Source of the DNA: Bactericera cockerelli
Lineage: Eukaryota; Arthropoda; Insecta; Hemiptera; Triozidae
Assembly (NCBI GenBank): GCA_024516035.1
Contig: CM044959.1
Coordinates: forward strand, 13,801,174 to 13,865,173
Direction of reading: 5' to 3'
DNA length: 64,000 nt
Positions 20,516-31,890 of this stretch are shown piece after piece. Made by a program: the position numbers and the translations under genes. The notes beneath the pieces were generated by a model that had not been told where the DNA came from, searched no databases, and was given only the letters and a program-made list of their open reading frames with translations. How positions within the stretch are numbered: position 1 is the stretch's first letter; every line of letters begins with the position of its first letter.

Positions 20516-20639
20516 TGTGTGTTGGAATGGATTCAAATAATGAATGTATTAGATTCGATATACGTGAATTTGTATTTTTGGTTTCGAAAAATTAAAGGGA
20601 TTTTGCCTTTGAAAAAAAAGAGAGGGGGTTTTAACCTGG

Positions 20640-21190
20640 AAGAGAAGGAAACATAGAGGGAAGGAGGAGAGGAGAGAGAGAAAAAGGAAGAGAGGGAGCA
20701 AAATACAATAAGGAAAGCAATGAGCACGAGAAAAGAGAGAGAGGGGCGAAGAAAGATGTGATTAATTGAAAGCAGACTGAGGAAAGTCTGGAAAGGGAGA
20801 GCAAATACAAAAAGAGGGAAATGGAAGAGAAAAGGGGGAAATGAGATATGGAAGAGGTAGTGAGTGAGAGAGAAATAGGGAGCTGAGAGAGAAAGAGCAT
20901 GTGGGGAAGAGATATTTAGAAAGATAGCTTTTAGGAGAGGGAGTGAGGGAGGGAGAGGGAGAGATAGAGAGAGAGGGAGGGAAAGAGAGAGAAAGGAGGA
21001 AGAGTAAGGGAGGGAGAGGGAAGAAGAGAGAGAGAGAGAGAGAAATACAAAGAAAGGGAGAGTCAGAGAAATGGAGATAGAGAGAGAGAGAGAAGAGTTA
21101 GTCAGAGAAAGGAAGATAGAGAGAGAGAGGGAGACAAAGAAAGGGAGAGAGAGAGAAGAGTAAGGGAGGGAGAGAGGCAGGAAAAGCGAC
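20640..21190. repeat. Purine-rich (GA) low-complexity tract
   Basis: Plus strand is nearly all purine (GAGAGAGAG, GGGAGGGAG). Long minus frames here are artefacts. Confidence 0.95.
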
Positions 21191-21349
21191 AAAAGCGTAA
21201 TAAAAACAGGAACTATATTGTGTCACACATGACTGGTCTTTACTATAAGTTGGGAATGGCGCTGTTATTATTCCTAGGCTTGGTATCTCGCAGCAATTAT
21301 TTTTCAAAGGCCTTATAATATACGTAGAAATGTAAACGAACCTTCTGTA

Positions 21350-21530
21350 AACGGGGTAAGTAGCAGAGAATCGGTGTTAAGTAACAGAGAATCGAAGTTA
21401 AGTGGCAGAGAATCGGAGTTAAATGGCAGAGAATCGGAGTTAAATGGCAGAGAATCGGAGTTAAGTGGCAGAGAAACGGGGTTAAGTGGCAGAGAATCGG
21501 AGTTAATTGGCAGAGAATCGTCAGTAAGCT
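21350..21530. repeat. 21-bp minisatellite
   Basis: About eight copies of GCAGAGAATCGGAGTTAAGTG. Confidence 0.95.
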
Positions 21531-21665
21531 ATTCGAGGACTAAACTTTGAATTACAAATCTGAATAGTTTTATCAAAGTTGTCTACCTTCGAGTAATCCA
21601 CCAAGGATAGAAGTTTCAAAAGTTTGCCAAGACCTTACGTATAATGCCTATCACTAAGATCCAAA
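21527..21665 (+). repeat. Left arm of a long-range inverted repeat
   Basis: GAGGACTAAACTTTGAATTA through AAGACCTTACGTATAATGCC is the reverse complement, with few mismatches, of 23250-23393. Confidence 0.8.
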
Positions 21666-21988
21666 CAATCCATAATAATGGCCCACTGAATAAGTCAAAT
21701 CATATTCAGTGAAAAAACCAGATAGGATCAACCGGTCACAATAGATCTAATTTGGTCGCGCAGTGTTAAATATAATATTCGTAAGTGCTTCACTCATAAC
21801 CATCAGTATCAGTATAAATAGAAAAGTTAGAAGATGTACTAGATGTACATGAATATCAGAACATACCTGGACAGCTGTTTCGAGCTTATTTGCTCTCATC
21901 AGCAAAAAATAGTTCTGAATGTCTATGGTCTATGCCATCAACTAACCTCTCTATTTTAATCAGTATAAACAGAAAAGTGAGAATAAGA

Positions 21989-22126
21989 CCGACCTCAGTA
22001 GCTTGATCGATAAGGCGGCGGACTTGTAATCTGGAGGTCGGTGGTTCAAGTCCTGGTTTCAGCAAACATTTAGTAAAGCGAGTTAGAGAAGATGTGATAT
22101 CATGAAAGTGATTAAAACATATATGA
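21989..22126 (+). mobile_element. tRNA-derived SINE, family B
   Basis: GACCGACCTCAGTAGCTTGA, GGTGGTTCAAGTCCTGG, tail ending AAAACATATGATAA. Confidence 0.85.
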
Positions 22127-23000
22127 TAACAAGACACTTTAATAATAAGGTGTGTCTTATTTGCTAGTTTAAGTACCTATTACAAACAGTAAATTTTCCG
22201 TAGTATAATACCCTATATCAGGAACGAAGAGAGAAAATCTCACCCCATCGAGATTTGAGTCAGACTCCTAGACAAGAAAGTTCGCCGGAGAGAAAAGTTC
22301 TCTGTGTTTTGGAGCTGCGCAAAATTCCACATTTTGCAAAGGGGTGGGGGGTGGTTCTGCGAGCCCCCTCACAAAAAACTTGCATGGAGCGCTCCGAAAG
22401 TTTTCTGTCTGGCGTGCCTGTCAGGATAATCCAGGGGTAAGATAGTGAGGGCGCGGGGGCACCCCTCACACCTAGGTGACAATGGGAAGGGGGGATGTGT
22501 TCTCGACCAGCTGATGAGTTTGTGCGGAGCAAAATATTCGCATGGTTTTTTTTTTTTTTTGGCAGAACAAGAGGATGGTTCAGCCACGATTTCTTTAAAA
22601 TTATTGGAATTATAATTTAGATATCTTCGCACCATCCTTGAAATGTTAGTTAGTGAAGTACATAACATATTTTATCTCATAAAATACATAAGACCTGTTT
22701 AACTGCTGGAGTAAAGGTGAAGCTTACTCCAGCTTACCTCGGCAATATAAACAAGGTATATTCTATTCTATATTTGTATACGTATTTCATTTTCTTTATT
22801 GTACCAGAACCTATTAATACCTAACCTATTATTGTAATTTTTTGAGAATCTCCATTTATGTATAATTGTTCTCAAATGGGACTCGAACTACCAACTAACT
22901 TAGGTCACAAATGTATGACTGACCTGAGTAGGGATTCTTAACTCTTTGTGCCAATTTGTGTCTTGTCGTTTTACCGAGTTCATAACGCCAATGGAATAAT
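22127..23000. other. Unassigned spacer with a GC-richer island
   Basis: 22249-22545 is GC-richer than its surroundings and open in both directions for about 90 codons (22260-22532 minus, 22255-22440 plus), but no domain or splice signal is convincing. An 18-base T-run lies near 22543. Confidence 0.35.
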
Positions 23001-23199
23001 AAAATATCGCCTTATTTATACTGCCCGATTAGGATTATTAAGTCCCATTATTCCAGCAGTAAGCCCAAGACGTATTATTATATGGTAAAAATCTCAAATG
23101 AGAGGAAAACTTGTCATGTCCCGGCTGAGTTTCGAACCCGCGACCTCTGGAACCTCTGCATTCACAGAGTGCCGCCTTTACCACTGAGCTACCGGGACA
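23001..23199 (-). mobile_element. tRNA-derived SINE, family A
   Basis: In sense TGTCCCGGTAGCTCAGTGGT, GCGGGTTCGAAACTCAGC, CATGACAAGTTTTCC and a terminal GCGATATTTTATTATTCC. Confidence 0.85.
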
Positions 23200-23249
23200 A
23201 ATGAAAGGGCCATTATTATTGTTATCTTGTTAAATGGATTGTTATAGGA

Positions 23250-23393
23250 TATTAGTGGTAGGCATTATACATAAGGTCTTGGGAAACTTTTGAAACTTCT
23301 ATCCCTCTTGGATTACTCGAAGGTAGGCAACTTTTACAAAACTATTCAGATTTGTATTTCAAAGTTTAGTCCTCAAATAGCTTACTCCAACCA
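23250..23393 (-). repeat. Right arm of a long-range inverted repeat
   Basis: Pairs with 21527-21665; the spacer between arms is about 1.58 kb and contains SINE B and SINE A copies. Confidence 0.8.
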
Positions 23394-23689
23394 TTCTTAT
23401 AATTATAATCCTGTTATCTTAAATGGGTTCTTGTTCTTATAATCTCTTAAGCCTCAACAAGTGAGTACAGAAGATTCGGATTGGATTAGATTGGACTTTC
23501 TATCTGTCCATCAGCTTTCACACTTCACAGCTTTCCTTTTCAGACATAGGTATATATTATATTTGTATTATCTACCCACAGAGTATGCAGGTATCCCCGG
23601 TTCAAATCCCGGTTAGAAAAAGTTCTGCTCAATAATTTTGATATTCGGACTCTAAGGGCAAAATCAATAGACAAATACTATAGGTATCT

Positions 23690-23785
23690 TAAGTAATTGC
23701 TAAGCGTCGGTTTTCCCTATCTTACTCGGTACGCGATCCATGACTTAGGGCCACAAAGGTATTACAAAAACGTCTATTCATTTAG
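23690..23785 (+). repeat. Dispersed repeat, family S
   Basis: ATTGCTAAGCGTCGGTTTTC and GTATTACAAAAACGTCT also occur at 12022-12115. Confidence 0.6.
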
Positions 23786-23879
23786 CCGTTAATTTTTGTT
23801 TTTTTTTTCAAGAGGTTAAAACTAGAAATAGAAGACCTAAAATAACCAGCCGAATGTCGGAACACTTTTTTTTTTATTT

Positions 23880-24196
23880 TTTTTTTTTGTTTTTTTTTAA
23901 AAGATGAGTGTTTCACAGCCTTTTTTGTTTCGTAGCCATGAAACAGGAGCTACTGTAGACGCTTGTGGTCTGTGTTGTAGCCTGCCCATCCCGTAGTATG
24001 CCTCCCCTCTGATGGGCGAGAAGTGACACAATACTTCCCATTTAGGTGCTGGGTCAACACGAGCGAACCGGAAGGTATCCCTTACAAACAACTGTAACCA
24101 AATTTTGAATACAAATTTTTGTCGGCGCGGGGGTTCGAACCCGGGACCTTCCGCATGGCAAGCGAGTGCTTAACCACTGAGCTATTCGTGCGCTCA
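23880..24196 (-). mobile_element. tRNA-derived SINE, family G, full length
   Basis: In sense GCGCACGAATAGCTCAGTGG (box A), CCGGGTTCGAACCCCC (box B), body with TTGGTTACAGTTGTTTG, then an A-rich tail. About 315 bases. Confidence 0.85.
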
Positions 24197-24204
24197 TTAA
24201 TAAT

Positions 24205-24402
24205 AATATCACCTTATTTATACTGTCCTATCAGGACTATTAAAGTCTCATTATTCCAGCAGTAAGGCCAATAGGTACGCACTATTATGTGGTAAAATCT
24301 CAAGTGTTTCTAAAACTGTCATGTCCCGTCTGGGTTTCGAACCCACGAACTCTGGAATCTCTGGATTCCCAGAGTGTCGCCTTTACCACTGAGCTACTGG
24401 GA
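24205..24402 (-). mobile_element. tRNA-derived SINE, family A
   Basis: CCCAGTAGCTCAGTGGTAAA head in sense, box B GGGTTCGAAACCCAGAC, microsatellite end. Confidence 0.85.
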
Positions 24403-24525
24403 AAGGGACGGGACATTTGTTCGAGCCAGAAATTGAACGCTTTACTAGACACTCAGGCTTCAGAGTGTTATCAGCTATCAGCACTCGGTGTGATATTTAA
24501 CCAAGCAGTTGAAATCTACGTTAAT

Positions 24526-24642
24526 GTGATGTCACAACTACTCAAACTCGCTTTACTAAATCTACGCTGAAACAGGGACTTGAAACACCGACCTTCAGGT
24601 TACAAATCCGCCGCCTTATCGATCAAGCTACTGAGGTCGGTG
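24526..24642 (-). mobile_element. tRNA-derived SINE, family B
   Basis: Lacks the last part of the tail at 24526. It begins the right copy of the duplication shared with 1486-1752. Confidence 0.8.
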
Positions 24643-24799
24643 ATTATGATAATAACTTACGAACTGCTGCTCAAAGGTCTGAGTAATCAATCGTGTCGGT
24701 CACTATTCAAACTTACCTGAAACAAAGATAATGAAGAGTATTGATTAGAATCAAAGATAATGAAGAACATTGATTAGAATCATCGCTGTCAAATAATAA
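24527..24799 (+). repeat. Direct duplicate of 1486-1752 (right copy)
   Basis: Same SINE plus flank in the same orientation; here AAAGATAATGAAGA-ATTGATTAGAATC is itself doubled. Confidence 0.75.
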
Positions 24800-25019
24800 T
24801 AATAATATCGCCTTGTTTACAAGCCCGATTAAGACTATTAAAGTAACATTATTCCAGCAGTAAGCCCAAGACATATTATTATGTAGTAAAAATCCCAAAT
24901 GGGAGGATAACTTGCCATGTCCCGGCTGGGTTTCAAACCCACGACTTCTGATGGAATCTCTGGATTCACAGAGTGCCGCCTTTACCACTGAGCTTACCGG
25001 GACTGACTATACCGGGACA
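24797..25019 (-). mobile_element. tRNA-derived SINE, family A
   Basis: Family A in reverse, with a small duplication of the tRNA 5' end (ACCGGGACTGACTATACCGGGACAG region). Confidence 0.8.
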
Positions 25020-25380
25020 GAAATAAGGCAAACCAACAAAAAAAAGGTATCCGCTATCTTCAAAGCCACACCAATAAGGTGTGAGCCAACAAGTCTGCCG
25101 ATTGGATTACACTTTCTACTTTCCAGAACTTTCCATTGCAGAGAAACATGACGCGGACAGAAACTACCTTGTAACCCGAAGCTCCCACAACTTTTGCTCT
25201 CCACTGAAATCGGAAACCCCACTCTACTAACCCAGGGAGAGAGGTGGAACAATTAGTGCGTTACGAAACATGTGTGTACAAAATGGACCTTAAAGTGTAC
25301 AGGATGGTCAGGATGTGAGATTAGAGAGAAAGAATCTAAGTGTATCTTGCGATCAATAATAAGAGTAGTCTTGATCGAAA

Positions 25381-25709
25381 AAAAAGTTTCATTTTATTTG
25401 TGTTAACCACTTTCGTGATATAAAAACTACTCGAAATAGATTTACTAAAGCTACGCTTATAATATATAATATTATATAGTCTGGCTGGGGGACTATAAAC
25501 AGGGAGTAGACCAGCATTGGCTTGGTTCTGGGGGCCCTTGTCAATTATTAGCCTCCTTGTAGACAGTGGTAGAAGTGCAGAGTCATTCCTCCACTGTCTG
25601 GCTACCATCGTTCACGATGACTCCACCCTATGGAGAAGAAGCGGGACTTGAACCACCGACTTCTTGGTTACAAGTCCGTCGCCTTATCGATCAAGCTACT
25701 GCGGTCGGT
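25381..25709 (-). mobile_element. SINE family B split by element D
   Basis: Tail half (TTTGTGTTAACCACTTTCGT to CTACGCTTA) and head half (GGGACTTGAACCACCGAC to CTACTGCGGTCGG) are separated by about 180 bases of element D. Confidence 0.8.
25479..25640 (+). mobile_element. Element D, nested copy
   Basis: CTGGCTGGGGGACTATAAAC to CACCCTATG, the same sequence as 43961-44124 and the reverse of 32326-32491. Target-site duplication not clear in this copy. Confidence 0.8.
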
Positions 25710-26530
25710 GAATACTTGATTGACCTCCTATGTTACAGAGACGACGAAAAAAAAGAATGTCTTAATCAAACCTACACCTTAGGATACCATTTTTTTAATA
25801 TTTCTGTTACGTCCGCTATACCTATTTAAGTAAAATTTTAGAAGAAAGAAAGAATTTAAGAAGAAAGTCCAATTTTATTGGTCTTGTGAGCTTTCTTTTA
25901 TTAATTGGGTCGTCGCTTTAAACGCAAATATATCACGACGGGTATTGTAAGCTTCAAAAAGGAACACTTATGGACAACGCCCAATTTTCTATCTTAAAAC
26001 CTAGATTAGATTTTTCACGTGGGTTCCTTTTTATTTTTACACCCTGTATACTGTATAGTATAGGACCTAGAGAGAACAATGTAGGCAAAGTATAACTCGA
26101 GGCCAGTTTGCAAACATTTTTGCCAAAAGTAACTTAACAACGGCAAGAGAAATTTGAAAACAATAAAGATTACTTGTAAAAGAAAGTACGATCTATTGCA
26201 TCAAGTTCTGCTCTCAGGGCAAGTTACAAACAGTTTGTGTCTGAATTTTTATATCCTGATACTGCTAGAGTTGGGCACTCTAGTCTATGAAATATTACTG
26301 TACCTGCGGGTCGCGGGTTCGAATCGTGCTGGGGCTAATAAATAATTCTGATTTGGGCGGTTTTCTTTATATAATGTCTTTGGTACGACTTGTGATGACA
26401 TAAATGATTTACTCATATTTTTCCAAACTTATTAAGACTGGTTGGAGTTCCACACGAGACGTACCAATATATCACATATTTTTGATCTGTTGTGACCAGT
26501 TAATTCTAACTATGATGTACGTTCTGATTT
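25710..26530. other. Unassigned spacer
   Basis: Contains only a tRNA-like box B fragment (GCGGGTTCGAATCGTGC near 26305) from a truncated SINE. No gene recognised. Confidence 0.4.
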
Positions 26531-26534
26531 AAGT

Positions 26535-26746
26535 AGTCAGGACGGGGGTTTGGACCCTCCATTCGCATGGAATCGTCCCCCAGCCACCCACATTAACCTC
26601 ACCCAACCTAGGTAGGGTCGGAAATGCCAGCCTCACCGTGTTTGGTTGGAACAAAATTTTCGTAGGAAAAGTCTGCCCCCAACCGGGGGTCGAACTCGTG
26701 GAAACTCTAGACTATGGACAGTAGTCACAACCATTACACCACGGCT
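26535..26746 (-). mobile_element. tRNA-derived SINE, family F, 3'-truncated
   Basis: In sense GCCGTGGTGTAATGGTTGTG, box B-like GAGTTCGACCCCCGG, GAGGCTGGCATTTCCGACCC and the shared central module; stops after AAACCCCCGTCCTGAC. Confidence 0.8.
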
Positions 26747-26752
26747 TTGATT

Positions 26753-27628
26753 AAGTTTGTTTCTACTCAAAGATTTACTATGTTACTATTGTTTCCTCTT
26801 CGGTTATCGGTTTAGTTGTTTGATTAGTTAAAGTCTCGGTTAGTTGTTTGATTAAAATCTTCCTTTAAATCCGATAATACTATACCTGGATTTTGGAAAC
26901 AAATACCTAAATTTTCCCACAACATTGAGTGGGAAATTAATGAAATGTTTGACTACTTATTTTCTCACAGAATACCTACCTAGTTCAACACAACAAAGAT
27001 CCTAGTTAAAAATAGTTAATATTTGAAAAAAACAAACAACACATACCTAAATTCTTGTAAAACATCCTCCATGAAGAGATTTTTAAACAGAAATATGTGT
27101 TCTAAGAAACCGGGTCGGTGTGGTTTAGAACCGCAAACACCGGTGTAAACCAAAGACTGATCCAAGTTATTCAGAACTGTTAGACAGAGTTGATTAAAAT
27201 TCACAGTTTTTTTTTTAATATAAAATAGCAAGTCAGAATTTACATAGAATTCGCTTCTTGAAACTAGGACGCAACAAATCTGAATACTACTTAGGTGTAT
27301 AGAAATTTTAAAATGTATAAAAATCTCGAAGTCTTTCGTTCAAAAGTAGGTAACATCGCCACAGGTTGACTTGTGGATTTGATTTAGATTGGGTCGGAGA
27401 CATTATGAAGTCGGATTGAGTGAGGAATTGAAATCTTAATCTTCTAAAAAAATCTTCTCTAGCAACCATTGAGAACCAACTCATCTTCATTTTGGTAGGC
27501 AAGGTGGTCTTGCAGCGAGTTTAGGATTAGAAGAAGGTGGATTAACGGACAGGTAAGTTTGTGGTGGGTAATGTCTCACCTGGTGGTGAGAAAGTGAACT
27601 TGATGAGGATATCAGAAATTTGGTGATA
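26753..27628. other. Unassigned spacer
   Basis: Minus frames at 27016-27231 and 27308-27502 have no recognised motif. No shared repeat. Confidence 0.4.
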
Positions 27629-27775
27629 AATGGTTGGGTGGTAAAGATTGCCAAAGGCCGCCCTTCAATTAGGGCATCTGTTATATTTTATCATTTAATT
27701 TCTGGTTTTTTTATTATGCTCAGCATGTCCCATATATGCATGTCAATTGGTCATATAGCAGCATACTTATAATTA
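27629..27775 (+). mobile_element. LINE 3'-end-like retroposon, family L (diverged)
   Basis: GGTTGGGTGGTAAAGATTGC, CCGCCCTTCAATTAGGGCAT, T-rich body, (AAT)n end. Confidence 0.6.
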
Positions 27776-27975
27776 TAATAATATCGCCTTATTTATACTG
27801 TCCGATTAGGACTATTAAGTCCCATTATTCCAGCAGTAAGCCCAAGACATATTATATGTGGTAAAAATCCCAAATGGAAGGATAACTTGTCATGTCCCGG
27901 CTGCGTTTTGAACCCACGAACTCTGGAATCTTTGGATTCGCACAGTGCCGCCTTTACCACTGAGCTACCGGGACA
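27776..27975 (-). mobile_element. tRNA-derived SINE, family A
   Basis: Complete, in reverse, with head GTCCCGGTAGCTCAGTGGTA and (TAT)n end. Confidence 0.85.
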
Positions 27976-28067
27976 GACTTATATGTATGTAGTATCATCA
28001 TTATGATAGCATGGCATAATATAGCAATAAAGAGCATACTTTATTTTAATTATAACTTATAAGTATG

Positions 28068-28118
28068 TTTGGTATGTGGAGTGTGAAGGTGCCTCCAATG
28101 TTAGCTTTGTAACAATTA
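28068..28118 (+). repeat. Direct repeat pair, copy 1
   Basis: GGTATGTGGAGTGTGAAGGT through GCTTTGTAACAA recurs at 28621-28671. Confidence 0.75.
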
Positions 28119-28231
28119 GGCGTTCATTACTCATGATAGCACTTCTTTTCAGGAAACATTCCGCGTTCCCCCTTTTTTCCACACAAAGAGTAATTTTTGC
28201 AAATAAAGATCATACTATTACTATAAGTAGT

Positions 28232-28440
28232 ATGATAAGGGTTGGGTGGAAGAAATTGCCAAGGCAATAACCCCGCCCATTAGGTAGGACTTTAGCTTCT
28301 TTCTCTCTTTTTTGTTCTTGTTTCTTTGCTCAATCTATTTAATTTTTCTTTATAATTTCATTGTATTTTACTGTATATATTTTTGTTCTAAATAATAAAA
28401 CATACTTATAATAATAATTATATTAATAATACCAATAAAG
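28232..28440 (+). mobile_element. LINE 3'-end-like retroposon, family L
   Basis: AAGGGTTGGGTGGAAGAAAT, AATAACCCCGCCCATTAGG, ending AATAATAAAACATAC and (AAT)n. Confidence 0.7.
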
Positions 28441-28620
28441 AAGTTCATGTAAAAGAGCATCTAACTCATAAGGGGCCCCGAAGTAATGAGAAATCGGTTC
28501 CGGGGCAAAAAATCAAACTAGAGAATCTCTGGGGGGTTTTTAAGAGGGTAAAAAACTCCCAAACTAAGCCTGTGTTTCAACATGCAAATTTTTCCCTCCA
28601 TAAAAAAAAAATAATAATAA

Positions 28621-28671
28621 TAGTATGTGGAGTGTGAAGGTGTCTGCAATGTTTGCTTTGTAACAATGGCC
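28621..28671 (+). repeat. Direct repeat pair, copy 2
   Basis: Matches 28068-28118; a family L copy and about 180 unassigned bases lie between. Confidence 0.75.
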
Positions 28672-28864
28672 AAACAAGCTGAGATGATTAGGCGCCGAGT
28701 CCTGGGTATGTTCTGTGGCTAATTACAAGTCACTTGTTTTCCTAGCATATTATCACCTATTCACCTAATTTCTTCATTTGTATTTGCGTGTACGGGGTGT
28801 TGAGAAAGACAATCAGTCAGCTGAAATATCTAGCTAATGGTGTTCTTCGGGCTGAAAGAAACGC

Positions 28865-29035
28865 TGTAAAAACCCCCGTCCTGTCTTCATCAAGTCAGGA
28901 CGTTAAAACCAAATAGAATCAATGGACATGAAAGGGCCTAGACATTGGATTTGGGCGTCTATATAATCCTCGCACCACCGTGATTTAGGTATCAATACCT
29001 ATCTCACGGACACGGAATTATTATTATTATAGCCT
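28865..29035 (+). mobile_element. tRNA-derived SINE, family F, 5'-truncated
   Basis: Starts in the tail module (CCCCCGTCCTG) and matches the end of the full copy at 60565: ATCAATGGACATGAAAG, CACCGTGATTTAGGTATCAA, CACGGACACGGAATTATTAT. Confidence 0.85.
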
Positions 29036-30049
29036 GGAGTTTGATCTACTGAGGCTACATTGGAGTATGCGACATACCATCTGTTGCCTGAGACAGGAGT
29101 TATATTATGCCAAAGAAGAGATGCTGTCTCTGCTCTGATATTCGACACAAGTTTGCAACTTATTTCATTTACATACTACAATACTATCTCAACTGCTCAT
29201 AATTATACTATTAAACATTTATTTTTTAACATTTAACAGACAGACAGACAGACACAGACACACACACACGGACGCACGGACCAATGGCCGAAAACAACTT
29301 TTTTGGTATACCCTGAGACTATGATTCGTCCAGAAATGTGAAAAACTGGGTAGGTAAAATTTTCGACGAATACAATACTTTCCTTATTATAGGATAAGGA
29401 AAGTAAAAATTCATGCACTGGGTGGGATTCGAACCAACGGATCAATACGCTACCTGAATTACCAGACTAGCGCCTTAACCACTTGACATTTTTTGAAACC
29501 AACAGATAATGTTGGAGTTTTCAAGGTCTGCTGTCAGCAGGGAATTTTTCTGATCGTTTACCTGCTGCAAATAATTACCATTATACTTCTTACTATGTTA
29601 GTCTGTCGGCTGAAAGTATTTTTTACACACTGTATGTACCCTAGTTTTTGCTTTAAAAAAATATCTTCGCTGCATTCAGGCCCTGGATTTCAAGCTGAAA
29701 CCAAGGTTAGGTCATTATTGGCCCTTGGGTTCATAATATATCTACACTTGGTACAATAGATACTGCTTAAAAACAGTCCAAGACTATGTTGTCCTAATTC
29801 AGACAGCACTGTCAATGTTAGACTGTCTAAATTGTACAGTAGAAGATCATATACTGTACAGTGTAGCGTACACATTACTGTTTGAAATATTTGGGATACT
29901 CATGGATGCTTTTGTCAGGTGTCAATCATGAATCATGCTTACTGGACAACCTGGACGTAACATGGATGATGAATGATACATTTTTGTGACATCACTTTAA
30001 GCACCCATTGATACTTACTTACCTCGTATGTATGTACCTAATATCATAA
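29036..30049. other. Mostly unassigned spacer
   Basis: Includes a (GACA)n/(CA)n tract at about 29238-29272 and a family C head fragment at 29410-29488 (minus). No gene recognised. Confidence 0.4.
29410..29488 (-). mobile_element. SINE family C, head fragment
   Basis: CACTGGGTGGGATTCGAACC and TTACCAGACTAGCGCCTTAA match the C head in reverse. Confidence 0.7.
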
Positions 30050-30197
30050 CGCACACTAGTGCAAAAGATATGTAACTCAAAAAATCGATTGGGAAAGAAA
30101 ATTCTCAAAATCATAAAAATAATAATAATAAACGATTTTAATCGCTTACTGAAAAATCGTCTTTTTTGAGTTACATACCTTTTGCACTAGGTGTGCG
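30050..30197. mobile_element. 148-bp palindromic MITE
   Basis: Ends CGCACACTAGTGCAAAAG and CTTTTGCACTAGGTGTGCG are inverted, and the pairing continues through ATGTAACTCAAAAAA / TTTTTTGAGTTACAT. No coding capacity. Target duplication unclear. Confidence 0.75.
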
Positions 30198-30251
30198 ATA
30201 AATAATCTACGCAAAAGTAACATTTTAGTAAGTTGATACCTACCTACCTAG

Positions 30252-30471
30252 GTGCACTGGTAGTCAAGTGGTTGTAGCGATAGTCTGGTAATCCAGGTAG
30301 CATAGCTATCCGTTGGTTCGAATCCCACCCAGTGCATGAATTTTTCCTCATTAATTTGAGTTTCTGACCACATAATCATGAGACTCTTGAGGGTTAGGTG
30401 GTACAAAATGCTTTGAGCATTAACCTCGCCTGGTGCTTACCTTCTACTAAAGAGTGATATTATTATTATTA
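30252..30471 (+). mobile_element. tRNA-derived SINE, family C
   Basis: CACTGGTAGTCAAGTGGTTG, GTTGGTTCGAATCCCACC, body, ending ACTAAAGAGTGATATTATTA. Confidence 0.85.
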
Positions 30472-31010
30472 CCTACCCATTGATATAGATACTCAATATC
30501 ATAGAGTAACATCTAAGTATAAGTACTGATGATAGGTAATTAGATACCTAACTACCAAATATCATGAAGTGTCCACGCATAAGTGACAACATCTATAAGA
30601 ACCTATTGATAGTGTGACGGTCATCTAGCTATAATAGCTACCTCTTAGAAATAGTTAACACTATCAATGAAGTGATGTGTCAATTGCTATAGGACCTTAT
30701 AATTTCAATTGATTTAAGTGTTTTACATATGTAGAAGTAGATAGATAGGTATACATATCAAAACTACACTACAACGATAATAATATATGAAAGAAGCAGG
30801 AAAATCTGGAGGTCTACAGACTAAAAGCCTCATTATGCCGAAACTAAGTTTAAAATAAACACCTGGTAACATGAAAATTAAATGTAAGTCTTAATTTTTG
30901 ATAAAGGTATCACCACAGCTGTGTCCCGTCCCAAATCCCCCCCCCCCCCCTGGCTCGCCGCTGCTATACCTCTAGATGGGTCAAGGTTGGATACTAAAGT
31001 TTTCTATAAA
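30472..31010. other. Unassigned spacer
   Basis: AT-rich with a C-run at 30940-30950; nothing recognised. Confidence 0.4.
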
Positions 31011-31139
31011 GCCGCGTCCCCACGGTATTGATCAACATATTGTTCAACAAATTTGCCTGCAGTGAGAACGTGTTAAAAATTTAGGTGTTGAGAAGGGACG
31101 GTGTTGATCAACATTGTTGAACAGCAGTGGGGACGCGGC
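31011..31139. mobile_element. MITE with GC-rich inverted ends
   Basis: GCCGCGTCCCCAC at the left and GTGGGGACGCGGC at the right, with inner inverted GTTGATCAACA-type sequences. 129 bases, no coding capacity. Confidence 0.75.
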
Positions 31140-31144
31140 ACTTT

Positions 31145-31312
31145 TCTTGGGTTTAACGTTGCTTTCAACTGCATGGTCATATCAAGACGGGGGTGTGACC
31201 CTCCATTCGCAGGAAACTCACTTGCCAGCATCACGAAGTCTTCACCTCGCTGGACTTTGCTTAACTTCGGTGATCCTACGAGAACCGGTGCATTCAACGC
31301 GCTATCGACTCT
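31145..31312 (-). mobile_element. 5S-SINE family H lacking its central module
   Basis: Head (TTGAATGCACCGGTTCTCGT, CACCGAAGTTAAGCAAAGTC) and tail (GTTGAAAGCAACGTTAAACC) are present, but about 50 bases of the CAGGCTGGGTGAGGTTAAT module are absent between ATGCTGGCAA and GTGAGTTTCC. Confidence 0.8.
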
Positions 31313-31835
31313 GGCAGCTTAACAATGATTGAAACCGAAACTACCTTGAAACTACGAAAATGGAATAAATTCAACTTGTTCGACTATGAATTAGTCCAGA
31401 TGACAATGAATTCTAGTCTCATAGTATGAATATAATAATTATAATTACTACTATAATGGATTTTTCGACACCAATTTAGAGCTCATGTTTCGCTTTGAGG
31501 AACCTTATTACTTTTCCCAGTAGATATCAACAAAGTGCCGTCACTGCTATCACTCAGGACAATGTAATAGGACATTTGAAGGTCAAACCCTGGTAGAAAT
31601 ATACGAGGAAGGTGCCTTGTTTGTTATCCTTGTTATATTTTCAGGTCATCTATGCATGATGGGTGTTTGCACACTCTTTCAGGAAATATTCTGACCTAGA
31701 AAACTAGGTGAGTGTGAATAGAAATCCGGGGGTCAGGAAAATGAAGGAGGGGAGGTGTTGTCATGGGAGTGACAGGAGACTTGTCATTACTGCTGCACTG
31801 GTCAAATGATATGAATAGAAGATGATGGTAATAAT

Positions 31836-31890
31836 ACTCTTTAGTGGAAGGTAACCACCAGGCGAGAATTTTCTACCACCTAACCTCAGT
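31836..31890 (-). mobile_element. SINE family C, tail fragment
   Basis: CTCTTTAGTGGAAGGTAACC and CCAGGCGAG match the C tail in reverse. Confidence 0.65.

Noticed and set aside
20533..21192. 219-residue minus frame
   Set aside because: Another GA-tract artefact ending in unrelated sequence.
22249..22545. Possible exon in the GC-richer block
   Set aside because: Open on both strands but without a convincing acceptor/donor pair or recognised domain.
31073..31332. Frames of about 73 codons on both strands
   Set aside because: They lie in a MITE and a 5S-SINE.
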